From Alistipes_A hominis (lineage in GTDB: Bacteria > Bacteroidota > Bacteroidia > Bacteroidales > Rikenellaceae): a stretch of 64,000 nt of DNA. The DNA is taken from positions 62,001-126,000 of the forward strand of contig NZ_JACOOK010000003.1 in NCBI RefSeq assembly GCF_014288115.1, written 5' to 3'. The notes under the pieces were generated by a model. That model was not told the origin of the DNA. It ran no database searches and was given only the letters and a program-made list of their open reading frames with translations. How positions within the stretch are numbered: the first letter of the stretch is position 1; every line of letters begins with the position of its first letter. The position numbers were made by a program, and so were the translations under genes. Below, piece after piece: positions 52,616-60,175 of the stretch.

Positions 52616-52646
52616 CAAAAGTATGGGCGACGCTCTCGGCGACCAA
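52616..52646 (-). promoter_or_regulatory. Promoter of the metalloprotease/TonB operon (TTGG-N19-TACTTTTG)
   Basis: On the minus strand TTGG (52646-52643), 19 bases, TACTTTTG (52623-52616). A good Bacteroidota promoter 30 bases before the ATG at 52585, which confirms that start. Confidence 0.7.
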
Positions 52647-52693
52647 TACTGAAAAATAGGGATAATCACCCCGGGAATACCTAATGCTTCCAT

Positions 52694-52955
52694 GCGGGGC
52701 GCTAGAGTCTTTCCCTGAAAAAGTCGGCGACTTCTGGCATTTCAATCCTCAAATGTTAAATCGACAAGATGAAATAGAGTTAAGATATTAATATCTGATT
52801 CAAAAATTGCAGCGTAATTTAAATGGAAGGCATTCATATCAATGAATCTGATTCCTGTGCCTCGAAGGACTGACCATGTGATTGGAGAAACGAAAACGAA
52901 GCCGCATTTGCGACCCCGTTTAATACAATTTCAATCAAAATAAATTTTACGTGCT
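52694..52955. other. Start of the AT-rich accessory island
   Basis: Base composition shifts visibly from GC-rich to AT-rich near 52740. On the minus strand a frame of 46 codons (TTG at 52974 to TGA at 52834) overlaps the tail of the RiPP precursor; it has a hydrophobic segment (KFILIEIVLNGV) but no recognised family and may be chance. Confidence 0.35.
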
Positions 52956-53257
52956 CTAATTGATTTTCATCCAATAATTTTGACAGGAATCTTTACATGT
53001 GTAATGACAAGTCTCAGGGCATGTATTTCCTCATGTGTAATTGCAGCTGCCGTCGCATGTGCCATTGCATGAAACGAGACAAGTTTTATTATCTCCACAG
53101 GTTACGCCGCAAGTCTGATTGCAAACAGAATCAGAAATTCCTCCACGACCATTGGAATTCTAAATAAGTTTCTGCTCCTCTTCTCAATTGATTCATTTCG
53201 TCGTGCTCGATCCTCGCTATGACTTCTTTTTTCAATATAAGTTTTCTTATAAGGCAT
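52956..53257 (-). pseudogene. Cys-rich RiPP (lanthipeptide-like) precursor, broken by frameshifts and an in-frame TGA
   Basis: Three frames piece together one precursor. ATG 53257 starts a short N-terminus (MPYKKTY). After a shift, the frame from 53235 reads KKEVIARIEHDEMNQLRRG, a leader of the type found on Bacteroidota class I lanthipeptides and GG-type peptides. After another one-base shift (G53160), the core frame from 53159 has NSNGRGG and then Cys at core positions 13, 17, 21, 27, 31, 35, 39, 47, 51, 55 and 59, all but the first preceded by Thr or Ser. Position 43, due for the next Cys, is TGA (53033-53031); the frame then continues in pattern to TAG at 52958-52956. A Cys codon turned into TGA is the simplest reading. 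Confidence 0.7.
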
Positions 53258-53311
53258 AAAGATTAGATAGTTTTCCTACTCTTTTACAGATTTTCGGAAT
53301 CCTCTGATTTA

Positions 53312-53933
53312 TCATTTAAACACCATATGCAGATTGTCCGTGTAGATATGTAAGAATCCATACCTCTTCTTACTGCACACATCGTATTCGATATCCAGCT
53401 TCTCCGGAATCTGAAAGTCGAGATTATCGGTGTATTCGATTAGGCCCACGCCCCAGTCCGTTTCGATCACTTTCACGTCGCAGTGCGTGTGTCGCGTGTA
53501 CTTTACCATCGATTTTCAGACCGTGCCCACCCATGAACCGTCGGGATGATCTTCGTTTTGGGAGGCTTCGCAGTCGGGCAGGCAATCGTGGATCACGACG
53601 ACTCCGCCTTCGTTCAGGTGCATCAGCGAATTACGGATATCGCGGTCGGCTTGCGCTTCGAGGTAATACGATATCGTACTTTTTATCCGGATAAGCGGCA
53701 AAGAAATCGTCCGAAGTCATCCGGTAAGTCAGGTAGGGGAGAAACCGGTTGAGGTCTTCCTGCGTCCATGCCGCACAGAAGTTGCTCGACGGATCGTAAG
53801 GATCGACCGATTCTTTGAGTTCGCACCGGATTTTCGTGAAATTCGGTTCCGGATCGTCGAGCCCGATCTCGAGGTACGAGCGGTATCCCTGTTTCCAGAT
53901 CAGATAATTGATAATGTCGGTTCGCGTAATCAT
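53312..53933 (-). pseudogene. Class I SAM-dependent methyltransferase, inactivated
   Basis: The ATG at 53933 opens MITRTDIINYLIWKQGYRSY and LEIGLDDPEPNFTKI, a methyltransferase start with the SAM-binding motif region. At about 53665 the frame breaks after KKYDIV: the usual DGLH-type segment is missing and the rest continues one frame on as LEAQADRDIRNSLMHLNEGGVVVIHDCLP. At 53518-53516 a TGA stands where TGG (Trp) is expected (GSWVGTV-stop-KSMVKYTRHTH), and the same frame goes on to 53312. Such methyltransferases occur in polysaccharide and peptide clusters. One deletion plus one nonsense change show it is dead. Confidence 0.8.
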
Positions 53934-53958
53934 GACTTTATTCGGTTAGTGGAATATA

Positions 53959-54099
53959 TCAACTCATCATTAAGCATTCGTCCCAATCGGGTTCCCGGCC
54001 GGATACGGCGGCCATCAGGGCGAGACCGATACCGGCCAGTCCTTCCGACAGTCCCATGTGCAAGCCGTATAATCCGTTGTATGTGCTTATATCCTTGAC
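53959..54099 (-). pseudogene. C-terminal remnant of a LanC-like lanthionine cyclase
   Basis: A 46-residue open segment after an in-frame TAG (54102-54100): VKDISTYNGLYGLHMGLSEG, then LAGIGLALMAAVSG and finally EPDWDECLMMS. The GLxxGLAGIGLALL pattern with a terminal W-x-x-CL is the closing helix region of LanC-like cyclases from Bacteroidota. Everything upstream (zinc ligands Cys, Cys, His) is absent; the sequence to the right belongs to another, unrelated broken gene on the plus strand. The methyltransferase start follows 26 bases later on the same strand. Family call rests on the short motif only. Confidence 0.65.
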
Positions 54100-54129
54100 C
54101 TACTGATCGAGCAATACCGTTTTCCCTCC

Positions 54130-54691
54130 ATGAAAGAAGTTCCATCTCCGGAAACGATGTCTCATGAGCAGTACATCTGGGAAAAATTGCTGCCGGATGT
54201 TCGTGAAAATGGTACCGGGCCTAAATGTCACGTCGGATTGCGCGATGCCATGTATGCCCGGAGCCGGGATTCGAAAATTGCATACGTGATGAATCAACAA
54301 CATCCGCAAGTGGACGATCCGTTTGACTATGTTGACTTCGTGAATGAACAAAAGGCATTCCGGCAGGCCTATCGCAACTGTCCGATAACGGAATTGCCGA
54401 TACATGCCGTACAGACCGGTCGGGAGGTGTTATTTTTCAGCAACAGTCCGCTTGGACTGCAGGGGCTTAAACAATTCTATCAGGAATTGGTTAACGGATA
54501 TTTCTCGGTGCACAGCGAACGTGACCCCGTCTGCGAATATTCGGTATCCTAATAATTCATGGGATTTAAATGCTTTTACCGATCGGTACTACCAAAAGGG
54601 GGGGGGAGACGGTATGTATCGTTTTCATTTTGAAGATGCCCTTTATGATCGCAAGCAGATTCCGGCGCCGGAGACCTGGATAGTCTTATAG
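54130..54691 (+). pseudogene. Unidentified protein gene, truncated at its 5' end and frameshifted
   Basis: The frame opens at ATG 54130 but coding-like sequence continues upstream to about 54082 (AYILDLLIEQYRFPS), so the true start has been lost at the junction with the LanC remnant. It reads to TAA at 54552; from about 54540 the next frame continues the protein-like sequence (NNSWDLNAFTDRYYQKGGGD... RKQIPAPETWIVL) to 54691. A run of nine G near 54600 lies in that part. No family was recognised; no membrane or signal segments. Confidence 0.55.
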
Positions 54692-55504
54692 ATGTGGTGG
54701 TTAATTGCTTGTGGATAAGTTAGATGTCTGTTCTGTTCTTTTGGGCGCGGAACACAGGAAAAACAAAATTGTCAATTAAAGCCATTTTCCGATTTTTTAT
54801 TTTCATTGCGTTTCTTACCTTGCACTTACTTCTACTCTCGACATCCTTCATCCGTTTTCGATACCATTTTTACCCCGCCTGTTTGAACGTCGTATCGTCG
54901 AATGATCATTGCAGCCAAAAGAGAAAAGCAAGTTTTTCGTGTTCCTCTGCAATGGTAATCATTTTCATAAAGCCATAACCGTACAGGCAGGCAAATGCCT
55001 ACCTACTTATTTAATTTAGTTTACTTTACTTTACTTTAGCATATATAGAGGCTAACGTACTAAATTAAATTGTTTTTCGTGTTATCACGGCATTTTGCTA
55101 ACATGGAAAGCATGAATGTTTTAGTCTCTGCCGCTTGTTTGACACTTCAAACCTTTTTATTCCCCCTTTTCGCTTTAATACTATTATGTCAATCGTAGCA
55201 CCGGTTGGCATATTTGTTTTCCTCTTCGCTATTCGCTTTGTATTGGATAAGCCCTTTGCCTCTGTTTGCAGATTACATGGCAGTTCTCTCGACGACGAAT
55301 GTCGGTCGGGGTCACTCCCTTAGTTCCGTGGCAGACGGGCAAGCCCGAACAAAAATAGCTTTGGCAAATGACTAATACCTGCAACGATGCGAATTGCCGA
55401 TAAGTGTCCAATCGTAACTATACAAATTGACGTATTGCGACAACAGCTAAAAACGAGTTTCGATCTAAATCCTCGTGCTCCTAATAATTTTATTACTAAT
55501 AATA
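54692..55504. other. AT-rich spacer without a supported gene
   Basis: Several short frames exist but none has a recognised domain. The stretch contains an 11-base inverted repeat around TTTACT repeats (55010-55069) and the dyad at 55489-55518. It may contain further remnants of mobile or RiPP genes that I cannot name. Confidence 0.4.
55010..55069. repeat. 11-base inverted repeat enclosing (TTTAC)n and an inner stem
   Basis: TTTAATTTAGT (55010-55020) and ACTAAATTAAA (55059-55069) are perfect reverse complements. Between them lie three TTTAC units and an inner pair TTAGC/GCTAA. It could be a hairpin, a terminator-like element or the trace of a recombination site. Confidence 0.5.
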
Positions 55505-55518
55505 TTGTTAGTAATAAA
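55489..55518 (+). promoter_or_regulatory. 11-base dyad over the ATPase promoter
   Basis: TTTATTACTAA (55489-55499), 8-base spacer, TTAGTAATAAA (55508-55518): perfect arms. It overlaps the -33-like box of the promoter at 55505-55535, as expected for a repressor site. Confidence 0.5.
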
Positions 55519-55535
55519 TATATTACTTATTTTTG
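55505..55535 (+). promoter_or_regulatory. Promoter of the AAA ATPase gene (TTGT-N19-TATTTTTG)
   Basis: TTGT at 55505-55508 and TATTTTTG at 55528-55535, the latter an exact TAnnTTTG match, 23 bases before ATG 55558. Confidence 0.55.
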
Positions 55536-55557
55536 TGCGGAACAACAATTAAAGATT

Positions 55558-56689
55558 ATGGAGAACAAACCTTATTATATTCGGCATTGCGACATCGGGC
55601 GATAACTTTACCGACCGTGAGAAAGAAACGGAGCGTTTATTGCTAAATTTCCGGCACGGTGTGAATACGGTGCTGATTTCGCCCCGTCGCTGGGGTAAAA
55701 CATCTTTGGTGCAAAAAGCTTGTCGTCTGGCACAGTCCGACAAACTGAAAATCGTTTATCTCGATATTTTCTCATGCCGTAGCGACCGGGATTTTTACGA
55801 TGCCTTTGCTTCCGCCGTTCTCAAACAAACATCCTCGAAGGTGGACGAATGGCTGGAGAATATCAAACTGTTTCTTTCCCGTATCAGCCCCAAAATCTCG
55901 ATGGGTGCAGATCCGATGACAGATTTTTCCATATCGCTCGAAATAGATCCCAAGAGCAACGATAGTGATGAAATCCTGCAGCTCCCCGAAAAGATAGCGC
56001 AGAAGAAAGGTTGCAATATCGTCGTCTGCATCGACGAGTTCCAACAGATAGCCGAGTTCAAGGATTCCAAGACATTCCAGAAACGGCTGCGTTCCGTATG
56101 GCAGTTGCAAAAATCGGTGTCTTATTGTCTGTTCGGCAGCAAAAAACATTTGATGAACGAACTGTTCGAGAAAAAGAGCCTGCCGTTTTACAAGTTCGGC
56201 GATGCCATTTATTTACAGAAAATAGGAACGACGGATTGGATCGACTACATCTGCGGACGTTTCGAGGCTACGGGCAAACAGATCTCGAAAGAGCTGGCCG
56301 AAAAGATTTGTCAAAGGGTAGACAATCACTCTTCGTATGTGCAGCAGTTGGCATGGCTGGTATGGGTTCATACGGACAAAATCGCTACGGAACGGGATTT
56401 CGAGGAAGCGTATCAGGATATTATCGACCAGAACACGCCGCTGTTCGAGAAGCAGACCGAGAGCCTTACGACCTATCAGATGAATTTCCTGCGAGCCATT
56501 TTAGACGGGGTTCATAGTGAATTTACCACACAGGAGGTACTACGTAAATACCAACTCGGCTCGTCGGCCAATGTCAGCATCGTAAAACGGGCGTTGGTAA
56601 AAAAAGAGCTTATCGAGATCGAAAAACGTCAAGTTATCATTCCCGATCCTGTAATGACGGTATGGTTAAAACGGGAACTTGGGGCATAA
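55558..56689 (+). pseudogene. AAA ATPase (archaeal-type ATPase family), frameshift after codon 7
   Basis: ATG 55558 reads MENKPYY and then hits a stop at 55603-55605, while one frame away the sequence continues FGIATSGDNFTDREKETERLL and on to a 349-codon frame ending at 56689. One extra base near 55582 explains this. Domain signs: Walker A ISPRRWGKTSLV, Walker B VVCIDEFQQI, and a C-terminal winged-helix region (GVHSEFTTQEVLRKYQLGSSANVSIVKRALVKKELI). These Bacteroidota ATPases resemble archaeal-type ATPases and are often on mobile DNA. A TTG at 55640 could restart translation but would lack the N-terminus. An error in the sequence is possible. Confidence 0.72.
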
Positions 56690-56885
56690 GCTTTTTTTTC
56701 GGATGAATCAGCTTGCTTGTGTGGGAAAACGTTGGTTCTGTCCTGTGGCACGCACGGCAGCCGATGTCTGAATGCGTCCGGGGAGCAAGTATAGGTTTTG
56801 TGGGACACAAAACCGCCGATAGTGTCGGAGAACTTCCGGACACCGTAGTTTTTATACTCTATATAATATATGACTATAATACAAG
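56690..56885. other. Spacer with hairpin between ATPase and hydrolase genes
   Basis: Contains a perfect 9-base stem GGTTTTGTG/CACAAAACC with a 3-base loop at 56794-56814 and a T-run directly after the ATPase stop. No gene seen. The hairpin may help end the two convergent transcripts. Confidence 0.45.
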
Positions 56886-57947
56886 TCATTGTGCCAGCAA
56901 TTGCTCTTGCAGCCATCTATTGAGTAAATCGGCCAATTCGTCATTATTCAGATCTTGCATCAGAAAATGCGTATTGCCATGTATACCGATTTTGGGTAAT
57001 TCCACCAACGTTGCATTGCCTCCGTGTCGATTGATCGTTTCCACGAACTTGCGGGCCATTTGGAGCCGCACGCGCCAGTTCTCATCGCCGAGATTCTCGG
57101 ACGGCGTTTCGGGAATATAGTCGCCGAAATAGAGGACGACAGGGATTTCCGTGAGCCGCTCGAACTGTTCCGTCGGAACTGGCGTTCCGGCTACGCCTCC
57201 CGTCAGCCCGTCGATACGTTCCGGGACTTCTCTTTCGGGGAACACGAATCCGCCCGGCTCATACGAAACGACCGCCTTGACCTGTGGATTTTGCATGGCA
57301 GACATCCAGCCGGGAAAACCGCCCGCCGAGTGGGTGACGAGAATATGGTCGCCGATACGGTCAGCCAATGCACCGAGGGCAGGTACATCCTCTTTGTGGT
57401 CGCTCAAATCGGGCGTCATTTCACGGAAAAATTGAGAAAGCGACACGGAATCTTTCGGGAATTGCACGCCCTCGTTATAATTCGGCCAAATGCCGATGCG
57501 CCAAATATCGAACCAGAACATCTCGTCGGTGACGGGCTTTACCGTCGTTGTTGCGGATGTGCGTCCGGCACGCCCCCTGCCCGGAAGATCCGCCACATAG
57601 CTGCTCCAGCCACGGCGTAGCATCAACGTAGCAAAGCCTTCCCGTCCGTCGGGGGTCATCTGCCAGCAAACGCCTGAGCCTCCGTAGCCGTGCACATAGA
57701 CCAACGGCAGCTTTTTCGCATCAGCGGGTATCTGGAAATCCACGAAGGCATGATCGGCGCGATAACTCTGGCCGGTTTCTTCCTGCTCCACCCAACCGAC
57801 GAATTTACGGTTGTCGTATGCTCCCGGCCGCTGTGTGGTTGTACCTCCTACCGAGAAGTGACCTTGTTTGACTATTGCAACAGGTTCTTGCGCTCCGGCT
57901 ATTGCTGTAACTGACAGCAACAATACCGATAAAATTATCTTCTTCAT
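56886..57947 (-). CDS. Exported alpha/beta hydrolase with Ser nucleophile
   Basis: A 353-residue protein with signal peptide (MKKIILSVLLLSVTAIAGAQ). Fold marks: LPLVYVHGYGGSGVCWQM (oxyanion HG), nucleophile elbow VTHSAGGFPGW and FPEREVPERIDG further on; C-terminal GIHGNTHFLMQDLNNDELA supplies the catalytic His. Likely an esterase or lactonase in the periplasm. Its ATG overlaps the stop of the cupin-CMD fusion (ATGA), so they are translated together. Substrate unknown. Confidence 0.85.
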   Translation of the reverse strand: MKKIILSVLLLSVTAIAGAQEPVAIVKQGHFSVGGTTTQRPGAYDNRKFVGWVEQEETGQSYRADHAFVDFQIPADAKKLPLVYVHGYGGSGVCWQMTPDGREGFATLMLRRGWSSYVADLPGRGRAGRTSATTTVKPVTDEMFWFDIWRIGIWPNYNEGVQFPKDSVSLSQFFREMTPDLSDHKEDVPALGALADRIGDHILVTHSAGGFPGWMSAMQNPQVKAVVSYEPGGFVFPEREVPERIDGLTGGVAGTPVPTEQFERLTEIPVVLYFGDYIPETPSENLGDENWRVRLQMARKFVETINRHGGNATLVELPKIGIHGNTHFLMQDLNNDELADLLNRWLQEQLLAQ

Positions 57948-59083
57948 TTCTTTTCCGTTATTTGATTCAACACTTTGCGAAGCGGTTCCGAATAGTTCTT
58001 ACCGAGATTCATTTCAACGATGTTCAGCAATGCCGAGAGTTGTTCGGGCGTAATACCGAGATGCAGGCAAATAGACATGTGGCCGACAGCCATCGGTTCC
58101 ACGCCGCTCACTCCTGCAAGGATGGACACCGTAGCGAGTTCACGTTCCCGGCAGGTCAGCAAGTCTCGCTCGAAAAGATCGGTAAACAAATGTTCTTTTA
58201 GAAAACGCTCGATAGTAGGGGCGAATATGGCATATCCGGCTTTCGGGGCATCGGCCGGCGTACCCGATATTTCGGCAAGCACGTCGCGTCCCCGCTCGTA
58301 GCGATTTCTGTCGTCCTTGACTGCGGATGCTTCCCGACCGACCGGGTCGTTTATTCCGGCCGCTTTCCGTTCGTCCACTACCTGCATAAAAGTCTGAATC
58401 GCCCGCAGGCTGCGCGGAAACCCGCAATAGGCGTAGGCGTGAATCAACACTTCGTTTATTTCGTTAATGGTCATACCGGTTTCCAATGCCTGCGTAAGAG
58501 CCGGCTTCAGGTGTTCCAAATCGCCTTTACCCGTATAAGATGCCACTGCGACGATGGCTTGCTCATGGACGGTCAGCACCTCGTTCGCTTCGGCATAGCG
58601 GCTTTCCGCTTCAGTCGTGGCCTTACGGTACTCTTCGTCACTTACCGGTTCGAGCCATGCCGCCGCGTTGGTTTGAGGATTGGCGGTAATGGCTATATGG
58701 GCGAACCAACTGTCCGGTGCGGCCCCATGCCAATGCTCGACATCCGGCGCTATTTCCACGATGTCGCCCGGAAACAACCGACGGGCGGGCTCTCCTTTTT
58801 CCTGATAGTAACCGATGCCTGCGGTGGCTATCAACAACTGGCCGGCTTTGTGCGAGTGCCAACTGTTGCGGCAACCAGGTTCGAAGGTTACATTTGCCAT
58901 CGGGACGTTCAATTCTTCCTTTTCGGTCAAAGGTGCAAGCCATACTTCGCCCGTAAAATTGGGGTTCGGGGATATTTTTTCGCCGAGCGAATAAGGCTGC
59001 CGGAAGGTTTCCGCAGTTTGCGCATAAATTATAACCGATGATATGGATAACATAGCTGTTAAAAATAAATTCTTAATTCTCAT
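57944..59083 (-). CDS. Exported cupin + double carboxymuconolactone-decarboxylase-like fusion
   Basis: Start at ATG 59083 (MRIKNLFLTAMLSISSVIIYAQ, signal peptide), 379 residues; the longer frame covers part of the NTF2-like gene and is rejected. About 40-140 is a cupin with metal ligands in SWHSHKAGQ and DVEHWHGA. About 165-250 and 300-375 are two CMD/AhpD-like helical domains (LTVHEQAIVAVASYTGKGDLEH; ERELATVSILAGVSGVEPM). Such fusions are common in Bacteroidota stress clusters. They may act on small aromatic or quinone compounds. It overlaps the hydrolase gene by four bases and lies 17 bases after the NTF2-like gene. Confidence 0.87.
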   Translation of the reverse strand: MRIKNLFLTAMLSISSVIIYAQTAETFRQPYSLGEKISPNPNFTGEVWLAPLTEKEELNVPMANVTFEPGCRNSWHSHKAGQLLIATAGIGYYQEKGEPARRLFPGDIVEIAPDVEHWHGAAPDSWFAHIAITANPQTNAAAWLEPVSDEEYRKATTEAESRYAEANEVLTVHEQAIVAVASYTGKGDLEHLKPALTQALETGMTINEINEVLIHAYAYCGFPRSLRAIQTFMQVVDERKAAGINDPVGREASAVKDDRNRYERGRDVLAEISGTPADAPKAGYAIFAPTIERFLKEHLFTDLFERDLLTCRERELATVSILAGVSGVEPMAVGHMSICLHLGITPEQLSALLNIVEMNLGKNYSEPLRKVLNQITEKK

Positions 59084-59100
59084 ATCCGTTTTTTGTTTGA

Positions 59101-59553
59101 TTATTCTCCTAATGTCCGTGTAAAGGCAAGCGTAGATAGCTGCCACTTGCCGTTCTCCATTACATATACCTCCGTAACGATAAACGGAAAGTGCACGGCG
59201 TTGCCGCCGACTACCGAGTGCAGATGAATCCGGCTGTAAACGGTAGCCGTTCCGGCCGCAAACTTCACCTGTACGTCGTGTATCTCGGTTTTCTTGTACC
59301 AGATGCCACCCGTGCGGATGGTGTTCAGCTCTTCCTGTTTGCCCCAATAGCCGCCCATGTGGACGAACTGCGAGTTTTCGTGAAACAGTTCCGCCAGCTT
59401 CTCCACGTTCTTCTCTGCCATCCATTCCCACTTACTGTTCGATAAATCAACTATCGCCTGTTCTTCGGCTGTAAATATTCTCTGATTCTCTTGCGCTTTT
59501 GCTCCGACCGTTAAGGTCAGAAACATAAATACCATAATGGCTATTGATTTCAT
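59101..59553 (-). CDS. Exported NTF2/SnoaL-like protein (DUF4440 type)
   Basis: A 150-residue protein with signal peptide (MKSIAIMVFMFLTLTVGAKAQ). The rest fits the NTF2-like cone fold: helix EEQAIVDLSNSKWEWMAEKNVEKLAELFHEN, then strands FVHMGGYWGKQEEL, EIHDVQVKFAAGTATVYSRIHLHSVVGG and KWQLSTLAFTRT. The family includes ketosteroid-isomerase-like enzymes and binding proteins; no catalytic set can be assigned. First gene of the group NTF2-cupin/CMD-hydrolase, 17 bases before the fusion gene. Confidence 0.85.
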   Translation of the reverse strand: MKSIAIMVFMFLTLTVGAKAQENQRIFTAEEQAIVDLSNSKWEWMAEKNVEKLAELFHENSQFVHMGGYWGKQEELNTIRTGGIWYKKTEIHDVQVKFAAGTATVYSRIHLHSVVGGNAVHFPFIVTEVYVMENGKWQLSTLAFTRTLGE

Positions 59554-59583
59554 ATCTTTCCGATGTTAAGTTCCTACTACTCG

Positions 59584-59591
59584 CAAAAATA
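59584..59591 (-). promoter_or_regulatory. -7 box (TATTTTTG) of the NTF2-cupin-hydrolase operon
   Basis: Exact TAnnTTTG match on the minus strand, about 30 bases before ATG 59553. No well-spaced upstream box, which may mean an activator is needed. Confidence 0.55.
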
Positions 59592-59622
59592 GCGGGAAGC
59601 CCGAAACCGGTCGATACAAAAA

Positions 59623-59652
59623 AATCGGAAAAAACTGCAGTTTTTTCCGATT
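59623..59652. terminator. Perfect 30-base palindrome, bidirectional terminator
   Basis: AATCGGAAAAAACTG (59623-59637) is followed directly by its reverse complement (59638-59652). Six-base A and T runs lie within the arms. It separates the DUF4405 gene from the next operon. Confidence 0.7.
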
Positions 59653-59674
59653 AAGCGACACCGTCTATCCTGAA

Positions 59675-60097
59675 TTATCTTCTCAAAGAGTTGCGTAAGG
59701 CAGGAATGCGTTTAAAGACATGTCCGATGGAAAGGACCGATGTGATAATTCCAACCCTATAATGCCATAATCCTATTCGAGAGTTCGCCCCATTAATATT
59801 AAGCAAAACAATTCCCGTAACGGATACGAATAAAAATACGATAGATAGCGCCATCGTAACTCTGCTTTTTCTGCCTATCCCGTTTTTTACAACTCCTCTA
59901 TACCAACTCCAATGTGTAATTATATGGAATATTACAGTTATAAGGAACAAAAAACTTGTTAAAACGTGAAATACGGCCCAATTATGCCACACCTCGTGGG
60001 CATTCCCGTGTCCGGCAATATGTAATCCTATTCCCGAACATGCAGACAGAACGAATGTGAAAATTAGACCCCAATCTATTACAAAAATCTTTTTCAT
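59675..60097 (-). CDS. DUF4405-like four-helix membrane protein
   Basis: Start preferred at ATG 60097 (MKKIFVIDWGLIFTFVL), 140 residues. Four hydrophobic helices with well-placed histidines (GIGLHIAGHGNAHEVWHNWAVFHVLTS; IFHIITHW; LWHYRVGIITSVLSIGHVF) suggest a b-type cytochrome-like fold of the DUF4405 family, with His as possible heme ligands. Perhaps an electron-transfer partner of exported flavo- or other redox proteins nearby. It ends just before the palindrome at 59623. Confidence 0.75.
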   Translation of the reverse strand: MKKIFVIDWGLIFTFVLSACSGIGLHIAGHGNAHEVWHNWAVFHVLTSFLFLITVIFHIITHWSWYRGVVKNGIGRKSRVTMALSIVFLFVSVTGIVLLNINGANSRIGLWHYRVGIITSVLSIGHVFKRIPALRNSLRR

Positions 60098-60175
60098 CTG
60101 TTTCCGATTCATACTATGTGACAAAGGTCGCCACTCCGATCGGATGCAGACGATAACAATTGTAAAGATCGAAGC

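Noticed and set aside
53031..53033. TGA in the RiPP core as a programmed selenocysteine or Cys codon
   Set aside because: The same region has frameshifts and a second TGA at a Trp position in the neighbouring methyltransferase, so decay explains it better; no SECIS-like stem was recognised.
54724..54978. 84-codon plus-strand frame with hydrophobic stretches
   Set aside because: Low-complexity AT-rich DNA in a decayed island; no start signal, no family resemblance.
55135..55411. Short frames on both strands, the minus one with GTKGVTPTDIRRRE that recalls conjugative-element debris
   Set aside because: Too short to assign; could be a remnant of a mobile element but I cannot support it.
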